Positions 1 to 6,960 of a DNA stretch of 19,658 nt are shown in pieces. The position numbers and the translations under genes were made by a program. Position 1 is the first letter of the stretch. The number at the start of each line of letters is the position of its first letter. The DNA is from DASZJY01 sp036260255. GTDB taxonomy: Bacteria; Actinomycetota; Acidimicrobiia; Acidimicrobiales; AC-14. The stretch covers positions 1 to 19,658 of the forward strand of contig DATAAF010000136.1 of assembly GCA_036260255.1 (NCBI GenBank). The letters run 5' to 3'. Under the pieces are notes generated by a model. It was not told the DNA's origin. It worked only from the letters and a program-made list of their open reading frames with translations, and ran no database searches.

Positions 1-638
1 CCCACGAGGCTCAGCCCGCCGGCCAGGACGGCCAGCAGGCTGAGGGTGACGGGCACGAGGGCGGACCGGGGCCTGGGCTCGGCGGCAGGAGGCGGCGGCG
101 GGGGCGCCGGCCCATCGTCCACCGGCGGCGTGGAGACATCCGCCGGGGCCAGGGCGTGACCGGTGTCACCCGTCGACGGGGGCGGTGGCGGCGGCGGGGC
201 CGCCGGGCCGCTCCCGTCGGCCCTGTCCCGGCGGGACCACAGCAGGAGGGCGCCGCCGGCGATCAGCAGCAGACCGAAGGGGATGTCGTCGTCGCCCCCG
301 GCGACGTTGTCAAGCAGGATCAGCACGCCGAGGCCGGCCAGCACGGCGGCGGCCAGCTTCGAACTGCGCTCCGAGCCGAACCGCACCACGGTGCTGCCGG
401 TGTCGTCGGGGATCATCAGCCAGCCCACCAGGTAGAGCAGGATCCCCGAGCCGCCGGCGAGGGTGAGCACGACGAAGGCGATCCGGAAGACGACGGGATC
501 GATGCCGAAGTAGCGCCCGAGGCCGCCGGCCAGGCCGCCGACGACCTTGTCGTCGGTGGCCCGGGTGAGCCGGCTGCCCGGCGTCTTGTACGGCGGCGCC
601 GAGTCGGTGGGAGGGGGGGTGTCGTTCACGGTTTCCAT
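1..638 (-). CDS. PspC-domain membrane protein (3' end beyond window)
   Basis: About 212 codons are visible; the C-terminus runs off the left edge. Residues ~21-80 form a PspC domain: a VVGGLAGGLGRYFGIDP motif followed by a hydrophobic segment ending GWLMIPDD. Two more hydrophobic stretches (~95-110 and ~120-135) follow, then a Pro-rich linker (~148-190) and the start of another membrane segment. PspC proteins sit in the cytoplasmic membrane and are linked to envelope-stress sensing. The ATG at 638 is chosen because the PspC domain begins soon after it, although no good Shine-Dalgarno precedes it. The gene diverges from a second PspC protein fused to a histidine kinase, so it probably belongs to the same regulatory module and may be its target. 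The family call is firm; the specific role is inferred. Confidence 0.85.
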   Translation of the reverse strand, partial: METVNDTPPPTDSAPPYKTPGSRLTRATDDKVVGGLAGGLGRYFGIDPVVFRIAFVVLTLAGGSGILLYLVGWLMIPDDTGSTVVRFGSERSSKLAAAVLAGLGVLILLDNVAGGDDDIPFGLLLIAGGALLLWSRRDRADGSGPAAPPPPPPPSTGDTGHALAPADVSTPPVDDGPAPPPPPPAAEPRPRSALVPVTLSLLAVLAGGLSLV

Positions 639-770
639 GGGGTGATCGTGCGCTCGTCCCCCTGCATCTTCCATCCGGGACGTCCCGGGTGTATCCCGTA
701 GGGGTACGGAGACCGGAGTCCGGAACCAGCCCCGTGGTCCGGATGGGCGGCTCATGGGATCATCGGGACG
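639..770. promoter_or_regulatory. Divergent promoter region between two PspC genes, with two inverted repeats
   Basis: This 132-bp region separates the divergent starts at 638 (minus) and 771 (plus). It holds a perfect 14-bp palindrome, CCGGGACGTCCCGG (675-688), followed immediately by an imperfect inverted repeat, GTATCCC-GTA-GGGGTAC (691-707, one mismatch). A CCGG-AGT-CCGG element lies at 713-723. LuxR/NarL-type regulators bind inverted repeats as dimers, and the regulator of this module is encoded just downstream, so these are candidate autoregulatory operators. I could not identify convincing -35/-10 boxes. Confidence 0.45.
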
Positions 771-1961
771 GTGACCAGCCCGACGAGGAGCGCGCCCCGC
801 CGCCTCACCAGGAGCCGGACCGACCGGATCCTCGGCGGCGTGTGCGGCGGTGTGGCCCGGGCCACCGGGCTCGACCCGCTGGTCGTGCGGGTTGCGGTCC
901 TCGCCCTCACGTTCGCCGGCGGGACCGGGGTCGTGGTGTACCTCGCGGCGTGGCTCCTCCTGCCCCAGGAGGCCGGCGGCGACGCTCGGGGGCGGGCGAC
1001 CCACCGGAGCCGGGACCTGGGCGAGGTGTTGGCCGTGGGGTCCATCGTGCTGGGCGTGATCCTGCTGGCCCGGGCCAGCGGCCTGTGGTTCAACGACGCC
1101 GTGGTCTGGCCCCTGCTGCTGGCGGGCGTCGGCCTCGCCGTCATCTGGCGCCAGGCCGGTGACGACGAGCGGTCGTCGCTCCTGCGGGTCGTGGACCTCC
1201 GGTCGCGCCGGGCGGCGCTGGCCCGGGTGGGCGTCGGCGTGGTCCTCGTCGTCAGCGGGGTGGCCGCCTTCCTGGCCGCCAGCGACGCCTTCTCCGCCGT
1301 GCGCCAGGGTCTGCTGGCCACCGCGGCCATCGTCGGCGGGCTGGCCCTCATCACCGGCCCGTTCTGGGTGCGGATGGGACGCGACCTGGCCTCCGAGCGG
1401 CGCCAGCGCATCCGGTCCGAGGAGCGGGCCGAGGTGGCCGCCCACCTGCACGACTCCGTGCTCCAGACCCTCGCCCTCATCCAGCGCAACGCCGACGACC
1501 CCCGGGCCGTCGTCACCATGGCCCGCCGCCAGGAGCGGGAGCTGCGGGGCTGGCTGTTCGAGAACGACCAGGCCCAGCCGGCCGCCGACACCCTGGCTGC
1601 GGCGCTGACCCGGGCGGGGGAGGAGGTCGAGGGGCTGCACGGGGTGACCATCGACGTGGTCGCCGTGGGCGACCTGCCGCTCGACGACCGGCTGCAGGCC
1701 CTGGTCGCCGCGACACGGGAGGCGATGGTGAACGCGGCCAAGTGGTCGGGCGACGACTCCGTCTCCGTCTACGCCGAGGTGCGGGACGGCGAGGCGTCGG
1801 TGTTCGTCCGCGACTGGGGTGCGGGCTTCGACGTGGCCGCCGTGGCTCCTGATCGCCACGGGGTGCGGGAGTCGATCCTCGACCGCATGGCCCGCCACGG
1901 CGGCAAGGCGGCCGTCCGGAGCACGCCGGGTGAGGGCACCGAAGTCGAGCTGCGGATATGA
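771..1961 (+). CDS. PspC-domain sensor histidine kinase
   Basis: This 396-aa membrane sensor kinase probably phosphorylates the response regulator encoded directly after it. Residues ~10-65 are a PspC domain (ILGGVCGGVARATGLDP, then a membrane segment ending AAWLLLPQE). Further hydrophobic segments lie at ~86-100, ~110-125, ~150-170 and ~180-200. The dimerisation/phosphoacceptor region contains HLHDSVLQTL, with the likely phospho-His at 227. The ATPase domain shows an N-box (REAMVNAAKWS, Asn321), a G1-like RDWGAGFD (~347-354) and a C-terminal GEGTEVEL. The GTG at 771 fits the start of the PspC domain. The stop overlaps the next start (ATGA at 1958-1961), implying translational coupling. The layout matches actinobacterial PspC/LiaS-like HisKA_3 kinases; the signal sensed cannot be read from sequence. 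Confidence 0.9.
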   Translation: MTSPTRSAPRRLTRSRTDRILGGVCGGVARATGLDPLVVRVAVLALTFAGGTGVVVYLAAWLLLPQEAGGDARGRATHRSRDLGEVLAVGSIVLGVILLARASGLWFNDAVVWPLLLAGVGLAVIWRQAGDDERSSLLRVVDLRSRRAALARVGVGVVLVVSGVAAFLAASDAFSAVRQGLLATAAIVGGLALITGPFWVRMGRDLASERRQRIRSEERAEVAAHLHDSVLQTLALIQRNADDPRAVVTMARRQERELRGWLFENDQAQPAADTLAAALTRAGEEVEGLHGVTIDVVAVGDLPLDDRLQALVAATREAMVNAAKWSGDDSVSVYAEVRDGEASVFVRDWGAGFDVAAVAPDRHGVRESILDRMARHGGKAAVRSTPGEGTEVELRI

Positions 1962-2599
1962 GCCCGCGCCCGCGCGTCTTCCTGGTCGACGACCACGAGC
2001 TGTTCCGCTCCGGTGTGCGGGCCGAGCTGGGCGACGTGGTCGACGTGGTGGGCGAGGCGTCCGAGGTCGACGCCGCGGTCGAGATGATCCTCGAGCGGCG
2101 GCCCGAGGTCGTCCTGCTCGACGTCCACATGCCCGAGGGCGGTGGTCGCGCCGTCGTACAGCGCGTCGTACGCGAGGCGCCCGAGGTGCGGTTCCTCGCC
2201 CTGTCCGTGTCGGACGCGGCCGAAGACGTGATCGGCGTCATCCGGGCCGGGGCCCGGGGCTACGTCACCAAGACCATCTCCGGCCGGGAGCTGGCCGACG
2301 CCATCCGCCGAGTGGCCGACGGCGACGTCGTCTTCTCCCGCCGTCTGGCCGGCTTCGTCCTCGACGCCTTCGCCTCCAGCCCCGGCCCCTCGGCCGACCC
2401 CGACCTCGACCAGCTCACCGCCCGCGAGCAGGAGGTGCTGCGCCTCATCGCCCGGGGCTACCCCTACAAGGCCATCGCCAGGGAGCTGGTGATCTCCGCC
2501 CGCACGGTGGAGACCCACGTGTCGTCGGTCCTGCACAAGCTCCAGCTCTCCAACCGCCACGACCTCACCCGGTGGGCGGCCGAGCGTCGCCTCATCTGA
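1958..2599 (+). CDS. NarL/LuxR-family response regulator
   Basis: This 213-aa cytoplasmic regulator is the likely partner of the upstream PspC kinase, overlapping it by ATGA. The receiver domain (residues ~5-120) has the acidic pair D11/D12, phospho-acceptor D55 (LLDVHMP), the Ser/Thr switch S83 and the conserved K105 (YVTKT), so it looks phosphorylation-competent. A LuxR-type helix-turn-helix lies at ~150-210 (LTAREQEVLRLIARGYPYKAIA, then ISARTVETHVSSVLHKL). Such regulators bind inverted repeats as dimers; candidates lie in the divergent region at 675-707. The regulated genes probably include the two PspC genes, by inference from position. Confidence 0.93.
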   Translation: MSPRPRVFLVDDHELFRSGVRAELGDVVDVVGEASEVDAAVEMILERRPEVVLLDVHMPEGGGRAVVQRVVREAPEVRFLALSVSDAAEDVIGVIRAGARGYVTKTISGRELADAIRRVADGDVVFSRRLAGFVLDAFASSPGPSADPDLDQLTAREQEVLRLIARGYPYKAIARELVISARTVETHVSSVLHKLQLSNRHDLTRWAAERRLI

Positions 2600-2646
2600 A
2601 TCGCCAACGGTGAGGCCTCGGCGTGTGTCATGCTGGACCGTCGCGT

Positions 2647-2721
2647 GGTGGCCGTAGCTCAGGTGGTTAGAGCGCCAGGTTGTGGCCCTGGAGGTCGGGG
2701 GTTCAAGTCCCCTCGGTCACC
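2647..2721 (+). tRNA. tRNA-His (anticodon GTG)
   Basis: A complete cloverleaf can be drawn. The acceptor stem pairs GTGGCCG (2648-2654) with CGGTCAC (2714-2720). The extra G at -1 (2647), specific to tRNA-His, faces the C discriminator at 2721. The D-stem is GCTC/GAGC. The anticodon stem is CCAGG/CCTGG with loop TTGTGGC, giving anticodon GTG at 2682-2684. The T-arm contains GTTCAAGTC. The CCA end is not encoded. It lies 47 nt after the response-regulator stop and 8 nt before tRNA-Lys, so the two are probably co-transcribed. Confidence 0.96.
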
Positions 2722-2729
2722 CTCCACAA

Positions 2730-2802
2730 GCGCCTCTAGCTCAACTGGCAGAGCAGCGGACTCTTAATCCGCGGGTTCAGGGTTCGAGTCCCTGGGGGCG
2801 CA
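2730..2802 (+). tRNA. tRNA-Lys (anticodon CTT)
   Basis: The acceptor stem pairs GCGCCTC (2730-2736) with GGGGCGC (2795-2801), with one G-T wobble and discriminator A at 2802. The D-stem is GCTC/GAGC. The anticodon stem is GCGGA/TCCGC around loop CTCTTAA, giving anticodon CTT (2763-2765), which reads AAG. The T-loop has GGTTCGAGTCC. CCA is not encoded. Confidence 0.96.
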
Positions 2803-3077
2803 CTCGAGATGCAGTGGTACCGGCAGGCCCGTTTCGCCACGTCGCACACCGGGTAGCCGTCGTCGGACCCCGAGCTCAGAAGTGGGCGTCCGCCGCTTCG
2901 CCCCCACAGGAGCGCGACGAGCGACCCAGCGAGCGTGAGAGCAGATCGACGAGGGAGACCGTGCCGAAGGGCAAGACCTGAGCTGCAGGTCGGCGGGCAG
3001 GGGCGATGCTCGCTCGCTTGCGTCCCGAGGCGATGGGCAGAACGTCCATCGGTGCGTCCGCCAACGAGGAGGAGGCG
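2803..3077. other. Intergenic stretch after the tRNA pair; no supported gene
   Basis: These 275 bases hold no gene I can support. Open frames run through on both strands but have no family resemblance and overlap the tRNA genes. A small hairpin, GACCTG-AGCTG-CAGGTC (2975-2991), could be structural or chance. The promoter of the Rho-N gene at 3078 would be expected in the right half, but I see no clear -35/-10 pair. Confidence 0.5.
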
Positions 3078-3353
3078 ATGGCAGCCAGCCGGTATGAGTC
3101 GATGAACGTTGCCGAGCTTCGCGAGACGGCAAGGACGAAGGGCATCGGCGGCGTGTGGAAGATGAAGAAGGCCGACCTGGTGCAGGCCTTGAAGGAAGGC
3201 GGCCGCGGTGGATCTCCTGGGACGAATGGTTCCGCACTTTCACGAGCGCCGGCTGAACTTCATCTACCAGGAGCACAAGGCCGACGGGTCGGAGAGCAAC
3301 TTCTTCCGGCTCGAGAACCCCGGCCGCGAGGACGCGTGAGGGTTATCGGCTGA
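3078..3353 (+). CDS. Small Rho-N-domain protein, 3' part probably frameshifted
   Basis: The ATG at 3078 is chosen for a strong purine-rich Shine-Dalgarno (GAGGAGGAGG, 3066-3075) and because it starts just before the recognisable domain. Residues ~8-42 (MNVAELRETARTKGIGGVW, then MKKADLVQAL) match the Rho termination factor N-terminal fold, a SAP-like helix-extended-loop-helix found in small nucleic-acid-binding proteins. After residue ~43 the frame gives Gly/Pro/Arg-rich sequence with no protein character, while coding-like sequence appears in the other two frames (see 3209-3339). The true product may therefore be a Rho-N protein with a second conserved segment, now disrupted, or the Rho-N peptide may end near here as its own gene. 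The domain call is good; the 3' end is uncertain. Confidence 0.6.
   Translation: MAASRYESMNVAELRETARTKGIGGVWKMKKADLVQALKEGGRGGSPGTNGSALSRAPAELHLPGAQGRRVGEQLLPAREPRPRGRVRVIG
3209..3339 (+). pseudogene. Frameshifted remnant of a small conserved WDEWF...NFIYQEH peptide
   Basis: Frame beginning 3209 reads WISWDEWFRTF up to ~3241. The frame from 3242 then reads DERRLNFIYQEHKADGSESN followed by FFRLENPGREDA and a TGA at 3337-3339. A single missing base (for example a G between 3241 and 3242) would join them as WFRTFDERRLNFIYQEH. From memory this resembles short actinobacterial proteins of unknown function with a WDEWF...F...L.F.YQE pattern. The upstream Rho-N frame would need a second correction near 3205-3209 to run into it. 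A separate 43-codon gene from the GTG at 3208 (ending at the same TGA) is possible, but it would lose the WDEWF part. Confidence 0.45.
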
Positions 3354-3356
3354 GGC

Positions 3357-3418
3357 CCCGAGGGTAGGGTCCGGCGGCCGGGCGCGGGCGGGTCCGCGCC
3401 CGAACGGGTCCTCGGGAG
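3357..3418 (+). promoter_or_regulatory. Structured leader before the carbamoyltransferase gene
   Basis: A perfect 8-bp stem, GGGCGCGG (3380-3387) with CCGCGCCC (3394-3401), closes a 6-nt loop. An outer 7-bp stem pairs CCCGAGG (3357-3363) with CCTCGGG (3410-3416). The right arm of the outer stem overlaps the Shine-Dalgarno GGGAG (3414-3418) of the TTG start at 3427. The inner hairpin could be a terminator lacking a T-tract; the outer pairing could occlude the ribosome site. In DNA this GC-rich, chance stems are common. Confidence 0.35.
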
Positions 3419-3426
3419 ATGACTTC

Positions 3427-5136
3427 TTGACCACCACGCCGAGCGTCGTCGGCCTCAACCGCACCCAGGACGGATCGGTCGCCGTGGCCGTCGGGGACTC
3501 CGACGTCTACAGCCTCCAGAAGGAACGGGTGACGCGCCGGAAGCACCACTGGGGCCGCCTCGGTGACCTCCCGAACCTGTACCACCCACGCCTTCCGCAG
3601 CTGCGCCAGCCGGTCGACCTGGTCGTCGAGTGCTACTCGTCGGACTCCGAGTTCGCCAAGCTGGACTCCTACCAGGAGGAGCTGCTGGGCACCCTGCGGT
3701 TCCGGGGCCAGCCCGAGCTGGTGCGCATCTCCCACCACCTGTCCCACCTCTACAGCGCCTTCTTCCCGTCGCCGTTCGAGCGGGCGGCGGTGATGGTGGT
3801 CGACGCCCAGGGGAGCTACGCCCGCGACTTCACCGAGCCCTTCCCGGGGCGAGCGGCGGTGGCGCCCGACCTTCTCGAGGTCGCTTCCTTCTACCGGTGC
3901 GACCGCGGACGGGTCGAGTGCCTGGGCAAGCAGCTGTGGGACGGCGACTGGAACCGCCCGGCCGGCCTCGGCTGCTTCTACTACAAGCTGACGCGCATGA
4001 TCTTCCCCGAGGGCGAGGGCGCCGAGGGCAAGGTCATGGGCCTGGCCCCGTTCGGCCGGGTGGGGTCGCTCGGCCTGCCCGAGCTCGTCGTCGACGAGAA
4101 CCGGGTGCTGATCCCCGACGAGTGGCTCAAGCTGTTCGAGGAGCGCGACCGGTTCCTCTACTCGCCCGCCCCCGGAGCGTTCGAGGCCGCGGCCGACCTC
4201 GCCGCCGAGGGCCAGCACGCCTTCGAGACCGCGGTGCTCAAGCTCGCCGACTGGCTGCACGAGCAGACGGGGGAGGACAACCTCTGCTTCGTCGGCGGCA
4301 CCGCCCTCAACTGCTCGGCCAACGGGCGCATCATCCGCGAGGGGCCGTTCCGCGAGGTGTTCATCCCTCCCAGCCCCCACGACGGCGGGACCGCCCTCGG
4401 GTGCGCGCTGTACGGGCTGATCGAGTGCCTCGGCGTGGAGAGCAGGTTCCGCTGGGTGAACGACTTCCTGGGGCCCGAGCTCGACCCTGCCGACGTCGAG
4501 GCGGCGGTGGCGGAGCTCCCGCCCGGGTTGCAGGCGGAGAAGCCCGAGGACCTCGTCGGCCGGGTGGCCGACCTGCTCGACAGCGGCCGGGTCGTCGCCG
4601 TGTGCGAGGGCCGGAGCGAGTCGGGGCCCCGGGCCCTCGGTCACCGCAGCATCATCGCCGACGCCAGGAACCCCGCGGTCCAGGACTTCATCAACGCCAA
4701 GGTGAAGGGGCGGGAGTGGTTCCGCCCGCTGGCCCCCCTCGTGCTGGCCGAGGACGCCCCCCGCATCTTCGACGTCGCCCGGCCGGCGCCGTTCATGCAG
4801 TACGCGGCGGACGTCCGCCCCGAGCACCGGGCGGCGCTGCCCGCCATCACCCACGTCGACGGCTCGGCCCGCCTGCAGACGGTCGAGCCGGCCAACACGC
4901 CGTTCCTGCACGCCATCCTCGCCGGCTTCGCCGAGCGCACCGGCTGCCCGGTGCTCCTGAACACCTCGCTCAACGAGAAGGGTGACCCGCTGGTCGAGAC
5001 GCCCGAGGAGGCGGTGCGCTGCCTGGCGTCGACCTGGATGCACGCCCTCGTGATGCCGCCCTACCTGGTCACCAAGGTCGACGAGCCGCCGCTGCCGGGC
5101 ACGGTGCGGGTCGACCCCCGGGGCGCGGACGCCTAG
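3427..5136 (+). CDS. NodU/CmcH-family carbamoyltransferase
   Basis: This 569-aa enzyme is predicted to transfer the carbamoyl group of carbamoyl phosphate onto a hydroxyl, via an adenylated intermediate, as in NodU, CmcH and TobZ. The N-terminal Kae1/ASKHA-like domain shows HHLSH (103-107) and VVDAQG (Asp126), GGTALNCSANG (290-300) and SPHDGGTALG (316-325, Asp319), consistent with its metal site. The C-terminal YrdC-like domain has EGRSESGPRALGHRSI (394-409) and VKGREWFRPLAP (426-437). Length and domain order are normal for the family. The start is TTG because the ATG at 3419 hits a stop after three codons, and GGGAG lies at 3414-3418. The stop overlaps that of the convergent gene. Next to glycosyltransferases, a sugar hydroxyl is the likely acceptor, by inference. 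Confidence 0.93.
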   Translation: MTTTPSVVGLNRTQDGSVAVAVGDSDVYSLQKERVTRRKHHWGRLGDLPNLYHPRLPQLRQPVDLVVECYSSDSEFAKLDSYQEELLGTLRFRGQPELVRISHHLSHLYSAFFPSPFERAAVMVVDAQGSYARDFTEPFPGRAAVAPDLLEVASFYRCDRGRVECLGKQLWDGDWNRPAGLGCFYYKLTRMIFPEGEGAEGKVMGLAPFGRVGSLGLPELVVDENRVLIPDEWLKLFEERDRFLYSPAPGAFEAAADLAAEGQHAFETAVLKLADWLHEQTGEDNLCFVGGTALNCSANGRIIREGPFREVFIPPSPHDGGTALGCALYGLIECLGVESRFRWVNDFLGPELDPADVEAAVAELPPGLQAEKPEDLVGRVADLLDSGRVVAVCEGRSESGPRALGHRSIIADARNPAVQDFINAKVKGREWFRPLAPLVLAEDAPRIFDVARPAPFMQYAADVRPEHRAALPAITHVDGSARLQTVEPANTPFLHAILAGFAERTGCPVLLNTSLNEKGDPLVETPEEAVRCLASTWMHALVMPPYLVTKVDEPPLPGTVRVDPRGADA

Positions 5137-6503
5137 CCGGCGCTGAGCCGCTCGAGCACGTTGTGCGTCACCCGGTCCACCACCGGGTTCTGCCCGAGCA
5201 GGCGGGGCCAGTCGGTCGTGGCCCCGTTGAAGACGGTCCCGTTGTCCGTGTACAGCCCCATCGTCGCCGCCCGGTTGCCCGTGCCCCAGCCGCTGGCGGC
5301 CACGTCGCCCACGCCGAGGATGACGAAGCCGGGCGGGGTGCCGTCCTCGCCGGTGGGGGTCACGGTCCCGCGCCGCTCGAGCACCCGCCGGTCGAACCGG
5401 GCCCCGTCGCACTCGTAGCCCACCAGGTACTCGTCCGGAGCGTCGCCGAACGTGGCGCCGTCGGCCAGGCCGGTCCCGTCGAAGACCCAGTGGTCGGCGT
5501 GCTGGACGCGGTAGCCCACGGGGACGGGGTGGTCGTCGCGGTCCCGCTCGCCGCCGTTCCGGAAGCTGACGCCGGTCAGGCTGTTCTCCGGTTCGTGCCC
5601 CGAGGCTGGGTCGGACCACTCGACCAGGCGCCGGAACGAGCAGTCGTCGTCGAACGTCACCCGCCACCAGCAGGTGTTGCCCCCGAAGAACGCCACGTTG
5701 TGGCCCCGAGCGACGGCGGAGGCGACGTTGGCCCGCATGGAGTCGGTCCAGTACTCGTCGTGGCCCGCACTGACCAGGAGCGGGTACCGGGCCAGCAGCT
5801 CGAGGCCGTCGTCGGCATGGACGTCGAGGTCGGTGCAGACGTCCACGTCGTAGCCGTTGCCCTCGAGCCACGCGAGGAACCGGGCGTCCCAGTGGACGAA
5901 CGTCTGGCGCGGCGTCGGGTCGAACGGGTCGTAGTTGTGGATGTCCCACGGTGTGCCGCCGGTACCCCCGCCCGGGCGGCGGAACGAGACGCAGGGCGGA
6001 ACGGCGACGGGAAGGTTCTCGGCCGCAGGCACGCTGTAGAGCGACCACGCCGTGCTCTCCGCCGACACGCAGTTGTAGGCGTGGTAGGTGAGCAGCGGGA
6101 GCTTGTAGAGGACGTGGGCCCGAGGGGTGGGGTCGTCGTTGCGGACGACGAACAGGGCCCGCGCCGACCGGGCGTCGACGCCCGGCTGCTCGTCGACCCG
6201 GCCGTCCTCGACCAGCACGGCGAGGTGGACGCCCGGCCGCCAGCCCTCCTCGACAGGGAAGCGGTACGCCGGCCACGCGGCCAGGCGCTCGCCGTCCAGC
6301 CCCACGTCGTCCTGCCCCCAGTCCTGGTACGGCAGGTGGTCGGGCACGTGCCTCCCGGTCTCCCAGCCGGAACGGGAGACCAGGGTCGTCTCCGCTCCGA
6401 ACCGGTAGAAGTCGACGCGGAAGCGCGGGGACGTCGTCGAGACGCGGAGCACCAGGTCGGCACCCGGGACCACCGACGGATCTTCCGGGTAGGCGCGGAT
6501 CAC
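5133..6503 (-). CDS. N,N-dimethylformamidase large-subunit-like protein
   Basis: This 456-aa protein resembles the C-terminal catalytic region of N,N-dimethylformamidase beta subunits. Residues ~1-120 form a beta-rich domain (SVVPGADLVLRVSTTSPRF). From ~128 follows LLTYHAYN (137-144), then AGHDEYW (246-252), FFGGNTCWWRV (272-282) and GWGTGN (405-410). In characterised DMFase the iron is held by tyrosines and a glutamate close to a histidine; H248-D-E250 and the Tyr residues of TYHAYN are candidate equivalents, stated with caution. The GTG at 6503 is the first start compatible with the domain, but no Shine-Dalgarno precedes it and the divergent ATG is only 8 nt away. There is no signal peptide, so it is probably cytoplasmic. 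The substrate is unknown; an amide or N-formyl group on a sugar is one speculation given the glycan context. Confidence 0.82.
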   Translation of the reverse strand: MIRAYPEDPSVVPGADLVLRVSTTSPRFRVDFYRFGAETTLVSRSGWETGRHVPDHLPYQDWGQDDVGLDGERLAAWPAYRFPVEEGWRPGVHLAVLVEDGRVDEQPGVDARSARALFVVRNDDPTPRAHVLYKLPLLTYHAYNCVSAESTAWSLYSVPAAENLPVAVPPCVSFRRPGGGTGGTPWDIHNYDPFDPTPRQTFVHWDARFLAWLEGNGYDVDVCTDLDVHADDGLELLARYPLLVSAGHDEYWTDSMRANVASAVARGHNVAFFGGNTCWWRVTFDDDCSFRRLVEWSDPASGHEPENSLTGVSFRNGGERDRDDHPVPVGYRVQHADHWVFDGTGLADGATFGDAPDEYLVGYECDGARFDRRVLERRGTVTPTGEDGTPPGFVILGVGDVAASGWGTGNRAATMGLYTDNGTVFNGATTDWPRLLGQNPVVDRVTHNVLERLSAG

Positions 6504-6511
6504 GGCGTGCG

Positions 6512-6940
6512 ATGAGGATCGGGCGGTACCGGATCGACCCCGTCGTGGACGGCGAGGGCCGCCAGCCGGCCAGCGAGGTCTTCCCGGGGCTGCGGCCCTG
6601 CATGGAAAGGTTCGAGAGCCTGGACGAAGGCGTGCTGTTCCCGGGGATCGACGTCCGTCACGCACCCGGGCACACCCCCGGTTCGGCAGTGGTGGTCCTC
6701 TCGGAAGGGAACCGCCGGGTCGTGGTCCTCGGCGACGTCGCTCACAGCCCCGTCCAGCTCCTCGAGCGAGAGTGGAACACCCCCTACGACGTCGACCCCG
6801 TGCTGGCCCGGAGCACACGCGAGGACGTGCTGCGCGACCTCGACGGCGACCTCGCGGCGCTGGTTGCCGGCATGCACTTCCCGGGACTGCGGTTCGGCCG
6901 TGTCCTCGACGTCGAGGGCCGGCGACGTTGGGTCGTCTGA
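6512..6940 (+). pseudogene. Internally deleted metallo-beta-lactamase-fold hydrolase
   Basis: The 142-aa frame is intact, but only the two ends of an MBL-fold protein are present. Residues 1-28 resemble the N-terminus of MBL hydrolases (MRIGRYRIDPVVDGEG, ASEVFPG). From about residue 30 it jumps to the C-terminal half: VRHAPGHTPGS (His ligand), VVVLGDVAH (bridging Asp) and GMHFPGLRFG (last His). The middle, which should contain HxHxDH, is missing; family members are usually ~260-300 aa, so roughly 130 residues are lost in frame around 6590-6600. Without the first metal-binding motif it should be inactive. It diverges from the dimethylformamidase-like gene with 8 nt between starts and has no clear Shine-Dalgarno. 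A real small derivative protein is possible, but deletion is more likely. Confidence 0.65.
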
Positions 6941-6960
6941 GCGCGGGGGCGACCTCACGG

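Noticed and set aside
156..701. Plus-strand open frames at the left edge
   Set aside because: The minus strand encodes a clear PspC-domain protein there; the plus-strand translations have no domain character.
2682..2981. Small open frame beginning inside tRNA-His
   Set aside because: It overlaps both tRNA genes and has no ribosome site or family resemblance.
3343..6603. 1086-codon open frame on the minus strand
   Set aside because: It is antisense to the carbamoyltransferase and out of frame with the dimethylformamidase-like gene; its translation is Arg/Pro/Gly-rich with no family motifs, as expected of shadow frames at this GC content.
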